Source: an uncultured Verrucomicrobiae bacterium
GTDB taxonomy: Bacteria > Verrucomicrobiota > Verrucomicrobiia > Limisphaerales > AAA164-E04
Length of the DNA: 64,000 bases
Reading direction: 5' to 3'
NCBI GenBank assembly: GCA_943788245.1
Contig: CALSPN010000003.1
Span: forward strand, 1 to 64,000
Part shown: positions 36,460 through 46,260 of the stretch, in pieces
Layout: every line of letters starts with the position of its first letter
Numbering within the stretch: the first letter of the stretch is position 1
Notes under the pieces: generated by a model
Told to the model about the DNA's origin: nothing
The model's database searches: none
Seen by the model: the letters and a program-made list of their open reading frames with translations, nothing else
Translations under genes and position numbers: made by a program

Positions 36460-38337
36460 CTAGTAGAAGTAGAATAAAATGAACACGGCACATGACGCCA
36501 AAATGCCAGCGAGGTAACGGTCATCGATGCCTTTTTCATTGTCTTTGCGTTGAGACTGTTTAACGCTGAAAACGATAATACACAGTGTCCAGCATGATCC
36601 AAAAATGGCGGCAACCGCGGGCGTTATAAAGTTGTTGACCATGCAGGATCCTAAGCCCGCAAAAACAAGGACACTCAACAAAAGACGCTTACCATAGGAA
36701 GCGAGTTGTTCCTTTGAAATCAAGCCTAGTCCATGCCAGGTGAGCTGACTTTTTCGTTCGTCTGTCATTGTAAGTTTACTCACAATGACATGGGCCAGGG
36801 TAGACACGATTGCGGCCACAAACACAGCGTGGAAAAAGTTGAGATTCTGACCGAACATGGATGCAATGGTTTTGTTATGTCCCAGTGTCATGGCATAAAG
36901 TGGAGGAAGACCATAGGAAACCACCAAGCCTGTAATAATGGCGGCAAATCCTCCTGTGGCAGTGGCACCTTTCCAGAGCATCCCCACACCAAAGGCAACC
37001 ACCAATCCAGCGATTAACCTACTTTGATGGCTGGCCACATAGGTGAAAAACGGTTTTTCGCTGTTTGGGTCGAAGATAAAGATTGTCAAAAATGCAGAGC
37101 CAATGACAAAAAGCAAAATACATTGGCGACCCACACGAATCAACTGCTTGTCGGTGGCCTCTGGGTTGATAAAACGTTTGTAAACATCAAAGGTGATCAG
37201 TGTGGCGGCGGAGTTTAGCATGGAGTCCACGCTCGACAGGATCGCACCTATCAATCCAGCAGCGACCAGACCTGCAAGCCCCCAACCGACAGGTGCGACG
37301 ACTTCTCTCATTAACATGGGGAAAGCCGTGTCTCCATCCACAGGTACACCTGGCATCGTAGCCTGAAAGTAATAAAATGCGGCAACGCCGGTTCCAATGG
37401 AAATAAATGGGATGATTAATTTGAAGAAACCGGCAGTGACGATTCCAATGCGTGCTTCCCGGTCTGAGCGTGCAGCTAATGCACGTTGGACGATAAACTG
37501 GTTTGCGCTCCAGTAATAAAAATGAAGGATCAATAATCCACTCAGCATGCCTGTCCAGGGTCGCCCCGGATGATTCATGGGAAGGTAAAGGTGCATAAGG
37601 TCCTTGCCTTTTGCGTCCAATGCTCTCATTCCTGACCATCCGCCAATCTCTGCTTGACCAAAAGTCAGATAAGCCACCAATGCTGCTCCTCCCAGCATGA
37701 GAACAGATTGGATCACATCCGTGATGATGACTGCTTTCAATCCTCCGAAAATGGTGTAAGAGCCAGCTACAACAGCCATTACCAAAATGCCGATGATATA
37801 GGTTGTATAATTGATTTGAATTTTTGCCGAATTACCTGCTGCTGCAGAGTCCAGGGCTGCCTGAATTTGGGATTGATCCACAAGTAATATGTTTAATGAG
37901 CGGGATCCAATGTAAAATGCTGGCACCATCATGATCACAACGATGATCGTGATCATGATGATGGCATAAGCAACGCGAGAGCGGTCATCATAGCGTCGGC
38001 TCAGATAATCGCTTAAAGTATAAATGTTGAGTTTGCGATAAACGGGAAGAAAGAAGTAGCACAGTAAGAGCAGTCCTGCGATTGCCGTGATTTCGAAATG
38101 ACTTTCAACAAAACCCAGACTGAATCCAACTCCCATCATGCCAACGATGTGATTGGCCGAAACATTGGATCCGAAAATCGAGCCAGCCACTCCCCACCAT
38201 CGAGCGTCTTTTCCTGCCAGGTAAAAATCCTCGGCGGTTTCCTCTTTTCTTCCTGCCCACAGTCCGATGATCATCACTAAAATCAGGGAACCAAAGAAAA
38301 TAGTAAAATCCAATGGCGACAAAAGCTGCTGGTTCAT
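36460..38337 (-). CDS. Sodium:solute symporter (SSS family)
   Basis: 625-residue transporter with about 14 hydrophobic segments. SSS signatures: FYLAGKDARWWGVAGSIFGSN, GGLKAVIITDVIQSVLMLGG, NQFIVQRALAARSDREAR and GLVAAGLIGAILSSVDSMLNS, which holds Na+-site serines. The arrangement is closest to SGLT-like sugar/inositol symporters of PVC bacteria. In a catabolic, sulfatase-bearing genome a sugar substrate is likely but not shown. Single gene; a 468-bp non-coding gap precedes it. Confidence 0.93.
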   Translation of the reverse strand: MNQQLLSPLDFTIFFGSLILVMIIGLWAGRKEETAEDFYLAGKDARWWGVAGSIFGSNVSANHIVGMMGVGFSLGFVESHFEITAIAGLLLLCYFFLPVYRKLNIYTLSDYLSRRYDDRSRVAYAIIMITIIVVIMMVPAFYIGSRSLNILLVDQSQIQAALDSAAAGNSAKIQINYTTYIIGILVMAVVAGSYTIFGGLKAVIITDVIQSVLMLGGAALVAYLTFGQAEIGGWSGMRALDAKGKDLMHLYLPMNHPGRPWTGMLSGLLILHFYYWSANQFIVQRALAARSDREARIGIVTAGFFKLIIPFISIGTGVAAFYYFQATMPGVPVDGDTAFPMLMREVVAPVGWGLAGLVAAGLIGAILSSVDSMLNSAATLITFDVYKRFINPEATDKQLIRVGRQCILLFVIGSAFLTIFIFDPNSEKPFFTYVASHQSRLIAGLVVAFGVGMLWKGATATGGFAAIITGLVVSYGLPPLYAMTLGHNKTIASMFGQNLNFFHAVFVAAIVSTLAHVIVSKLTMTDERKSQLTWHGLGLISKEQLASYGKRLLLSVLVFAGLGSCMVNNFITPAVAAIFGSCWTLCIIVFSVKQSQRKDNEKGIDDRYLAGILASCAVFILFYFY

Positions 38338-38805
38338 AAGTCAAAGATTAGACCGAGGTATAAAGATACGTCAATCATCCTAATGTAGCCGTCCGATCGT
38401 GAGTTGACTCTATGATCGGGGGATCGATTGGGGCAGGTTTGCGGGAGGGATTTTGGGAGAGATTTGAATTATATCCACTTGGTTAAAGGTCACCTTGCGA
38501 TAAACACTGCTGATTCAGGCCCGCGACCGCGATGCGTCAAACGCTAACCTGTCGCCATTGTGAATGCCGATGCAGGAACCTGCGTGTCAGGCAGGCAGGG
38601 CTTTCCTCAAGAGACCAGAAAATCGATGACTGTCATCATTGTTGTGGTCGAAATACAGCTTACAAAGCCGTCCATCACGAACTCATTAGATCAAATAGAA
38701 CCCGATTGGCTTGATTCGTGTTCAGAATGAGGAATTTCGCCCAACGGATTCCTCTAGAAATCCACTTGCCATTGCTGCCTTTGAAGGAATACTCTTACCT
38801 CTGAT
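38338..38805. other. Intergenic region between the symporter and nuoA
   Basis: About 470 bases between divergent genes. It must hold promoters for both. Short frames here have no recognisable product, and I see no tRNA, riboswitch or strong hairpin. Confidence 0.5.
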
Positions 38806-39189
38806 ATGGAATCGCAAATTGCGGAATATATACCTGTTTTGATGCTTGGTCTGGTGGCAGCAGCTTTTGCCTTTGGGACGCTTATTTTCTCGGCCTTGGT
38901 AGGCAAGAAAGGGCACCGCTCAAAGATCAAAGATACTGCCTATGAATGCGGTATGCTGCCGATCGGGCCAGCAAGTGCTCGGTTTTCAGTTAAATTTTAT
39001 CTGGTTGCGATGTTGTTCATTCTTTTCGATGTGGAAGTCGTTTTTCTTTTTCCCTGGGCGGTTGTTTACAAGGAAATGCTTCTCGAAAATGCCCATTTGA
39101 TCTTTGGTTCGATGATGGTTTTTCTAGGATTGTTCCTGGTTGGGTTTATTTACGAACTCAAAAAGAAAGCTTTCGATTGGAAAAATTAA
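38806..39189 (+). CDS. nuoA: NADH-quinone oxidoreductase subunit A
   Basis: 127-residue, three-helix membrane subunit of complex I. Diagnostic segments are DTAYECGMLPIGPASARFSVKFY (cytoplasmic loop with the conserved Cys) and LFDVEVVFLFPWAVV. NuoA lies at the membrane/quinone-site interface beside NuoH and NuoJ. Length and motifs are normal. The gene stands alone: no nuoB, C or D follows; the next gene, 35 bp downstream, is a phosphohexomutase. The rest of complex I must be encoded elsewhere. Confidence 0.95.
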   Translation: MESQIAEYIPVLMLGLVAAAFAFGTLIFSALVGKKGHRSKIKDTAYECGMLPIGPASARFSVKFYLVAMLFILFDVEVVFLFPWAVVYKEMLLENAHLIFGSMMVFLGLFLVGFIYELKKKAFDWKN

Positions 39190-39224
39190 CTGTTTTGAGA
39201 CAGTAGCATCTCAATCCTCCTGAC

Positions 39225-40658
39225 ATGGATTCCATCAAATTTGGCACATCTGGCTGGCGCGGGATCATTGCCCGCGACTTCACCTTCGCTAATGTCGCCC
39301 TCGTGGCCCAGGCCATCGCTGATTATTTGAAAAGCGAGCTCAAGCGTAAAAAGTCTGAAATCAAAGGACGCAGGCCTATTGTGGTTCTGGGACACGATGC
39401 CCGCTTCATGGGGCCTGAGTTTGCAACGACAGTCGGTGAAGTGCTCTCTAAAAACGGATTGATCCCCTTGCTTTGCGAACGAGATGCTCCGACACCGGTG
39501 ATCGCCCACTCCATCCGTGCTCGAAAAGCGATTGGCGGAATCAATATGACAGCCAGTCATAATCCAGCCGAATATCAGGGACTGAAATTTTCGACTCACC
39601 GTGGAGCTCCCGCACCTCAAGATGTCACCGGGAAAATCGAAAAAAACATCGAGAAACTCCAGAACAGAGGATGGGCGTGGAAAGTCAGCGATCCGGGAGT
39701 TTTCAAATGCAAAACCATTGACCCCCGCGATAGCTACTTCAAGCAGGTTCGTAGCATCATTGATTTTAAAAAAATCAAGCGGGCAAAACTTAAAGTCGCT
39801 GTGGAGTGCATGTATGGTACTGGTCGCGGTTATCTGGATACACTGCTCAATGAAGCTGGCTCCAAAACAACTTTATTCCACGATTATCTGAATCCCGGTT
39901 TCGAAGGTCGACACCCCGAACCCAACGAGAAAGGCATGGAGGATGCGCGTGAATGCGTGTTATCTGGTGAAGCCCAGCTTGGTCTGGGATTGGATGGTGA
40001 CGCCGACCGTTTTGGTATTGTAGATCAAGATGGTACTTGGTTGACCCCTAACCAGATCCTCTCGCTGGCACTTTATCATCTCGCCAAAAACCGCAAATGG
40101 ACTGGAGCAGTCGTCCGCACCGTCCCTACAAGCCATCAGGTGGACGATGTTGCCAATATGTTTGGCATCAAGGTGCACGAGACTCCAACAGGTTTTAAGC
40201 ACATTGGAGCTTTGATGGAATCTGAGGACATCATTGTTGGAGGCGAGGAGTCCGGCGGCTTGAGTGTCAAAGGGCACGTTCCTGAAAAAGATGGTGTTGT
40301 CGCTTGTCTTTTGATGGCGGAGTTATATGCCTACGAGAAAAAACCTCTCGGTGAGGTCCTCAAAGATATTGAAAAGGTGACTGGTCCTTACTACACCGAC
40401 CGAATCAATGTCCGCATTCCTGCTGAACAAAAATCGGCCCTTCTAAACCGCCTGTCCAAAGGGCTCGAGAAAGTTGGGCGTCAGAAGGTAGAAAAATTCA
40501 TCAATATCGACGGTTATAAATTTCTTCTTCCCGGGCAGGAATGGGTCGCGTTTCGTGCAAGTGGAACCGAACCCCTGATCCGATGCTATATAGAAGCCAA
40601 ATCTGAAGCCGGGCTAAACACCCTCGTTCGAGCCTGCAAAAAAATCCTCAAAGGATAA
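39225..40658 (+). CDS. Phosphoglucomutase/phosphomannomutase family protein
   Basis: 477-residue alpha-D-phosphohexomutase interconverting hexose 1- and 6-phosphates. Four-domain signatures: N-terminal KFGTSGWRGI, phosphoserine loop TASHNP, metal-binding loop DGDADR, sugar-specificity loop GGEESGG and phosphate-binding RASGTEPLIR. The GGEESGG loop fits dual glucose/mannose or glucosyl activity; exact specificity (pgm, manB or glmM) is not decidable here. Spaced 35 bp from nuoA and 36 bp from the methyltransferase, so possibly one transcript. Confidence 0.94.
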   Translation: MDSIKFGTSGWRGIIARDFTFANVALVAQAIADYLKSELKRKKSEIKGRRPIVVLGHDARFMGPEFATTVGEVLSKNGLIPLLCERDAPTPVIAHSIRARKAIGGINMTASHNPAEYQGLKFSTHRGAPAPQDVTGKIEKNIEKLQNRGWAWKVSDPGVFKCKTIDPRDSYFKQVRSIIDFKKIKRAKLKVAVECMYGTGRGYLDTLLNEAGSKTTLFHDYLNPGFEGRHPEPNEKGMEDARECVLSGEAQLGLGLDGDADRFGIVDQDGTWLTPNQILSLALYHLAKNRKWTGAVVRTVPTSHQVDDVANMFGIKVHETPTGFKHIGALMESEDIIVGGEESGGLSVKGHVPEKDGVVACLLMAELYAYEKKPLGEVLKDIEKVTGPYYTDRINVRIPAEQKSALLNRLSKGLEKVGRQKVEKFINIDGYKFLLPGQEWVAFRASGTEPLIRCYIEAKSEAGLNTLVRACKKILKG

Positions 40659-40694
40659 AGCTCCAGCACAACATTCAAATACACTTAAAAATTA

Positions 40695-41948
40695 ATGAGT
40701 CACAAGTCATCTGACATGACGTGGCCCACCGTGCACCTTCGTCACGGTGAGGCACAACGTATCCAAGCTGGGCACCCATGGGTTTACTCCCGCAACATTC
40801 AAAAAGTCACGCAGGAACCTGAAGATGGAGATGTCGTTCAAGTAAGGGACCACCGTCGCCGGTTTCTTGGTTTGGGCTTCTTCAATTCAAAATCAAAAAT
40901 ACGAGTGCGTTTGATTTCAAGGTCGAAGCTTGAAGTCAATCAGTCGTTCTTTGAGGCGAAGCTGCAGACCGCCTTGAATTGGCGGCATAAACATTTGACT
41001 GATCGCGAATGTTTTCGCCTGGTCAATGCGGAAAGTGATGGGTTGAGTGGCTTGATTGTAGATAATTACGATGGTGTGCTGGTTGTGCAAACCAGTTCAC
41101 TGGGAATGGATCAACGTCTCCCACAAATTGTGGGCGCACTGAAAAAGTTGATGAGCCCCAAGCGTATTCTTGAGCGCAATGATTCCACCGGGCGTCGCAT
41201 GGAGGGACTCGAAGAGCGGCATTCCATATTGTACCAGCGTGAATCCGAGAACTCTGATACTGAGATGATTGTAAAGATGAATGGTTTGGATTGGCGGATT
41301 GATACGAAAAAAGGTCACAAAACAGCCGCTTATCTGGATCAATACGAAAATTACCAGCAAGTTGCCAATCTGGTTGCACGTATGGATGCTCCGAAGGTGC
41401 TGGATTGCTTCAGTTTCATGGGAGGGTTTGCTCTTCATTCCGCCAAGGCGGGAGCAACGGAGGTTACTGCCATCGATCAGAGCGAGGATGCGCTTGATGC
41501 AGCTACCAGCAACGCGCAATTGAATGGACTCTCACAGCGATGTGAATGGGTACACGGCAATGTGTTCGATTGGCTCAAGGTCATGACTGCCAAAAAAGAC
41601 AATGAGGAAGCTTTGGAAGATGGGCCTCGCTATGACCTCATTATCTTGGACCCGCCTTCCTTTACCAGGAGTCGTGCATCAGTGCCTGATGCTCTGCGCG
41701 GTTACAAGGAAATCCATTTACGTGCCATGCGCTTGTTGAAGCCTGATGGAGTGATGGCTACATTTTGCTGTTCGCATCATATTGATCCCTTGACATTTGA
41801 GGGGACGGTCTTGAGCGCGGCATTTGATAATCGATGTACCTTGCGGCGAGTGGGAACCTATGGCCAGCCAGCGGATCACCCTATCGTTCCATCTATCCCT
41901 GAGACAGAATACCTTAAGGGTTTCGCCTACCAGCGTTTGGAATATTAG
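40695..41948 (+). CDS. rlmI: RlmI-like class I SAM-dependent rRNA methyltransferase
   Basis: 417-residue methyltransferase of the RlmI type, which in E. coli methylates C1962 of 23S rRNA. An N-terminal PUA domain (HLRHGEAQRIQAGHPWVYSRNI) is followed by a central beta domain (FRLVNAESDGLSGLIVDNYDG) and a Rossmann domain with the SAM motif VLDCFSFMGGFALHSAKAGA, AIDQSEDALD and the catalytic-region motif LIILDPPSFTRS; the downstream FCCSHHI carries the second Cys. Assignment to RlmI rather than a paralogue is by overall architecture. It is convergent with the RNase D gene, 3 bp apart. Confidence 0.88.
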   Translation: MSHKSSDMTWPTVHLRHGEAQRIQAGHPWVYSRNIQKVTQEPEDGDVVQVRDHRRRFLGLGFFNSKSKIRVRLISRSKLEVNQSFFEAKLQTALNWRHKHLTDRECFRLVNAESDGLSGLIVDNYDGVLVVQTSSLGMDQRLPQIVGALKKLMSPKRILERNDSTGRRMEGLEERHSILYQRESENSDTEMIVKMNGLDWRIDTKKGHKTAAYLDQYENYQQVANLVARMDAPKVLDCFSFMGGFALHSAKAGATEVTAIDQSEDALDAATSNAQLNGLSQRCEWVHGNVFDWLKVMTAKKDNEEALEDGPRYDLIILDPPSFTRSRASVPDALRGYKEIHLRAMRLLKPDGVMATFCCSHHIDPLTFEGTVLSAAFDNRCTLRRVGTYGQPADHPIVPSIPETEYLKGFAYQRLEY

Positions 41949-41951
41949 CAT

Positions 41952-43041
41952 TCACAGCTTGAGGATCTGGCGCTGCCATTGCATGAGTTCGCTGGTGGCC
42001 TTTTCGGCGTCGTTTAGTCCCAGTCGAGTCAGAGTGGCCTTGCTTGCAATGATTGACGGGTCAAGATTCAGGGTTTCCGCAGCATCGTCACGTATGGATT
42101 TCAACCGATCTGCACGGCGTTTCTCCTCATCCGTGGTGCGGAAACGCTCCGTTTTGATACGGTTTGGATAATCTTGAGCCTTGATTGTCAAAGATTTATT
42201 GATGGCTTTTTCAAGACCATGACGTCTCCTTTGAGACAAGCGGCGAGGAAGCAGGCTTCCCCATTTTTCATTATTCGCTGCGCTTATTGCGATGGCCACA
42301 CTCAAGTCGTGGTTCAAAACGAAAAAAGGAGGGCGATTCGCCTGAACAGCCTCATTTTCTCGCCAGTAGTAGATTGCTTTGAGCACAGCCAATTCTCGTC
42401 GGGACATCTTCTGGCTTCCTTTGATGCGCCACTCGCGGTCTGAGGTATCCTTCTCAGGCAAGCAGGCTTGATCGATCACTTTCTGGCTGATTTCATGCAG
42501 CCATTCAAGTCGACCGAGTTTTGTTAATTCCTCCCGCATCAAATGGGTGAGTTGATGAAGGTAAAAGACGTCGTTCAGCGCATATTGGGCCATGGCTGGC
42601 GTCAAAGGCCTTATGCCCCAGTTTGCCGTTTGAGGACCTTTCTCGAGTTGCACGTTGAAGTAGTGTTTTACGAGGAATTCCAAGCCAAAGCGCTCATGAC
42701 CTACCATGCGCGCCGCCCACATGGTGTCGAAGACTTGAGAGGGGGCGGAACCCAAATCTTTTGTAAAGCAAGCGCAAGTCGTAGTCCGCAGCATGAAAAA
42801 TTAAAATTTTATCTTGAAAGGCTTCCAACAACGGGCAGCAATCAACATCCGAGAGCGGATCGACCAGCCAGCTGCTTTTCTGGGTGCGGATCTGCAGAAG
42901 ACAAATCTTTTCCGGATAAGCATGCATGCTGTCCGCTTCGGTATCGAGAGCGATTTCACTCGCTTTGGACACGGCTTGCACCACCTCTTTCAACCGAAGG
43001 TCATCGTCGATCAAGCAGGTTTCATCTGGAGTAATCTTCAT
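41952..43041 (-). CDS. rnd: Ribonuclease D (one frame break)
   Basis: 3'-5' exoribonuclease of the DEDDy family, about 362 residues after correction, acting in tRNA 3' maturation. Motif I IALDTEADS (Asp, Glu), motif II FHAADYDLRLL and motif III QYALNDVFYL are present; an HRDC domain follows (SRRELAVLKAIYYWRE). The frame breaks at about 42740-42755: the upstream frame ends KRFGFRPLSS and the other resumes APSQVFDTMWAARM, which is the family sequence; removing one base of the GGG or CC run fixes it. The 3' ends of rnd and the methyltransferase gene nearly touch. Confidence 0.92.
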
Positions 43042-43154
43042 CGTTTTTAAATGGTCGAGCCGGAATAAGCATCACCGACAACCTAATATGTAGATGTTTG
43101 TCATAGAGGTTTGCAAAACAAAATAACTTGGATGAGTAAAGTCTTGTTCTCAGA

Positions 43155-44649
43155 ATGCTCCCCATGAATTTGGCAAATGCACTCATAGATGCTTTTCAAA
43201 GGCATCCAGAAAAGGCTGCAATTTACTGGGGAGGTGAAATAATTACCTATACCCAAATAGTTGAGGAATCAGATTGGATTAGGGATTATTTATTGAAGGA
43301 GTGCCAGGTGAACCCTGGGGATCGAGTTGCGCTTTGGATGAAGAATACACCCGAATTTATTTCTATTCTCTATGGTGTATTGCGAGCTGGTGCGGTGGTT
43401 GTACCCTTGAATCATTTTCTGACCGCACCTGAGGCCGAACTCATTTTAAGGGATTCAGGAGCCAAGGTGATTTTTGTAGATGATGCCATGTACAAGGGGG
43501 CCAACAGCATGCGTGAAGTGCTTCCTGAAGTTAATCTTTGCCACATTAAAAACCTTAGCGCTGGATCTTCTGAAACTGAACAATGCATGCACACGGCTTC
43601 GGTTAAAGACGAGGATGATCTGGCACTGATCATATACACCAGTGGAACGACGGGTAGGTCAAAAGGAGCAATGCTTACGCATGGGAACCTTGCGCACAAC
43701 GTGAACAGCTGCGTAAAGACGATGCGCGTCTCTGAGACTGATAAGATTGTGCTGCTATTACCCATGTTTCACAGTTTTATGGTAACTGTAGCCATTCTGC
43801 TGCCTATCAAGGTTGGGGGCTCTATTGTGCTGATCCAATCCTTGCATCCTCCCAAAAATATCCTGCAAGAAATCATTGCCGCGGAGGCCACTATCTTACC
43901 GGCAATACCTCCTTTTTACCGTGCATTCGCTTCCTCCTCCTTGCCGCAATTGCCCTTGCGCCTATGTATCAGTGGTGCTGCTCCTTTGCCCAGAGAGGTC
44001 CTTAAAAAATTTAATCGTCAATCGAATATGAGCCTGATTGAGAGTTATGGGCTAAGTGAGGCCAGTCCGGTCGTGACACTTAATCCAGTAGACGGCCCCT
44101 GGAAAGCTGGCTCGATAGGGCTTCCAATTCATGATGTTGCTGTAGCGATCATGAATGAACAGGGGCAGGAAGTTCCAACGGGGCAAACAGGCGAGCTCTG
44201 GGTCAAGGGGGGGCAACGTGATGAAAGGCTACTGGAATCGCCCTGAAGCATCAGCAGAAGCCTTGTGTCATGGTTGGCTCAGGACGGGTGATATGGGGCA
44301 CGCAGATGAAGAGGGATACATCTATGTCACGGACCGGAAAAAAGACATGTTGCTGGTTAATGGGATCAATGTGTATCCGCGTGAAATAGAGGAATTGATT
44401 TATGAATGCGAAGGCGTGAAGGAAGTTTCAGTAGTGGGGCAAATCGATCAACGTAAGGGAGAATTACCGGTTGCATTCATCGTGATGGAAGATGGTTGCA
44501 ATCAAAACACCCATGCGATACTGGAAGCGTTAAAGCCAAGGCTAGCAGCTTATAAAATTCCGCGGAGAATCCTTTTTGTTGGAAAACTGCCACGCAATGC
44601 AACAGGCAAGGTGTTGAAGACTGTTTTGCGTAAGCAGCTGCGGGCTTAA
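43155..44649 (+). CDS. Long-chain acyl-CoA ligase / AMP-binding enzyme (one frame break)
   Basis: About 497 residues after correction. Adenylate-forming enzyme, probably a fatty acid-CoA ligase: P-loop YTSGTTGRSKGAMLTHGNL, A5 motif ESYGLSEASPV, GELWVKGG, GYWNRPEASAEAL, motif A7 TGDMGHADEEGYIYVTDRKK, C-terminal lysine motif LPRNATGKVLK. The frame breaks in the G7 run at about 44206-44212; six G would join GELWVKGG to NVMKGYW, adjacent in the family. Start ATG 43155 or 43164. Stand-alone gene; substrate chain length unknown. Confidence 0.93.
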
Positions 44650-44786
44650 ACTTCCGAGTTCCCCTTCAAGCGGGTTCTTTCGGTGTCATTCATGACTCAC
44701 TTGACTGGGATTTTCTTTCTGATGCTCAGGTTTGCTCAAGGTTTCATAATCATCATCAGGCCAGTGTAGTTGGAAAATTTCAGGAG

Positions 44787-44813
44787 CTTGCCAATATGAT
44801 TCAGGTTGGCAAG
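44787..44813. promoter_or_regulatory. Inverted repeat just upstream of the P1 peptidase
   Basis: Perfect 8-bp arms CTTGCCAA and TTGGCAAG separated by 11 bases, ending 8 bases before ATG 44822. It could be an operator or an mRNA hairpin covering the ribosome entry region. No T-tract follows, so it is not a terminator. Confidence 0.4.
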
Positions 44814-44821
44814 AATGAAGC

Positions 44822-45997
44822 ATGTTCCTATTTATTAAATCTTCGAGATTGTCTGTCAGAAGCATAGGAATCTTGTTCCTCCTATGGAGCGCTTTTGTCC
44901 ACGCAGAGCGCGCCAGGGATTGGGGGATTCCATTCGTTGGAAAGCCTGGTCCTCAAAATGCGATCACCGATGTCCAAGGTGTGTTGGTAGGACACTGCAC
45001 TTTGATAGAGGGCAGCGGTGACTTACATGTGGGCAAAGGTCCCATAAGGACAGGTGTCACGGCCATTTTGCCGAGTGGAAAGGCTTTCAGACCCGTATTT
45101 GCCGCGTGCGACACACTCAACGGTAATGGGGAAATGACCGGGACAACTTGGGTGAATGAGTCTGGTTTTCTTGAAGAACCTCTGCTTTTAACCAATACGC
45201 ACAGTGTCGGAAATGTCTATGAGGCAGTGATCCATTGGCGTCGTCAAGCGGGATATCATGATCTCGCTGACCCATTCGGTTGGGCCTCTCTTCCGGTTGT
45301 GGCTGAAACATGGGATGGTCGCTTAAACGATATTCATGGGCATCACATACGGCAGGAGCATGTCTTTAAGGCCCTCAATTCCGCCCGATCAGGTGCTGTT
45401 GATGAGGGTAACGTCGGCGGTGGAACAGGCATGGTTTGTCATCGTTTTAAGGGGGGGATCGGAACCTCATCGCGTGTAATGAAAAACGGCTATACCCTTG
45501 GTGTGTTGGTGCAGGCCAATTATGGTAAGCGTGAAAACCTCACGATTGCAGGCATCCGCTTGGGGGAACGTATAGCAGGAAGTGAGATGATCATGAATGG
45601 GCTTGAGCCTCAGGCGAGCGGGCACTCAATCATTGTGATCATCGCAACCGACGCTCCCTTATTGCCGCATCAGTTAAAACGAATTGCTCGCAGGTCTTCC
45701 CTGGGTATTGGGCGCACAGGGGGATTTGGAGCTAATTCGAGTGGAGATTTGTTTTTGGCTTTTTCTACCTTTCAAATTGGCAAAACCTCTAACAAAGGAC
45801 TGAGTCAAGTCAGTATGCTTTCCAATAGCCAGCTGGATGCCTTTTTTCTGGCCACTATCCAGTGCGTTGAAGAATCCGTTATCAATGCCATGGTAGCTGC
45901 CGAGACGATGGTGGGAATCAATGGAAACACTGTATTTCAACTCCCCAAGGAGCAGGTCATTCGTATCCTTGATAGGCATGAGATCATTGAGCAATAA
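44822..45997 (+). CDS. P1 family peptidase (DmpA/S58-like), exported
   Basis: 391-residue N-terminal-nucleophile hydrolase of the DmpA aminopeptidase type. A signal peptide (IGILFLLWSAFVHA) precedes the family start RDWGIPFVGKPGPQNAITDV. Conserved blocks: AACDTLNGNGEMTGTTW, LTNTHSVGNVYEA, EGNVGGGTGMVCHRFKGG, then GIGTSSR with the probable autoprocessing Gly-Ser nucleophile, and GVLVQANYGKRENLTIAG. Members release N-terminal amino acids, including D-amino acids or beta-peptides. With the dipeptidase gene next on the same strand it suggests peptide scavenging, though 263 bp separate them. Confidence 0.92.
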   Translation: MFLFIKSSRLSVRSIGILFLLWSAFVHAERARDWGIPFVGKPGPQNAITDVQGVLVGHCTLIEGSGDLHVGKGPIRTGVTAILPSGKAFRPVFAACDTLNGNGEMTGTTWVNESGFLEEPLLLTNTHSVGNVYEAVIHWRRQAGYHDLADPFGWASLPVVAETWDGRLNDIHGHHIRQEHVFKALNSARSGAVDEGNVGGGTGMVCHRFKGGIGTSSRVMKNGYTLGVLVQANYGKRENLTIAGIRLGERIAGSEMIMNGLEPQASGHSIIVIIATDAPLLPHQLKRIARRSSLGIGRTGGFGANSSGDLFLAFSTFQIGKTSNKGLSQVSMLSNSQLDAFFLATIQCVEESVINAMVAAETMVGINGNTVFQLPKEQVIRILDRHEIIEQ

Positions 45998-46260
45998 AGG
46001 GAGAGACCATGAGAAAGTTGACGAATCAGCCCTATATTTTGCCTTCTATTCATGATGGTAGACCTATCCAATAGACTGAATTGGCACTATCGAAGGGTTA
46101 ATTTTCGTCATAGGCCTTAAGTTTTCGTTCGGATTAATAAATTAATAGAATCACCATCGGTGTTTTGGGTATCCGTCGGCATGGCTCAGGGATTCTCCAT
46201 CTTCAATCCTTGCGAACATTGCGATTGACCCTGACATGGGTATTGAGTTTCGCTAGAGGC

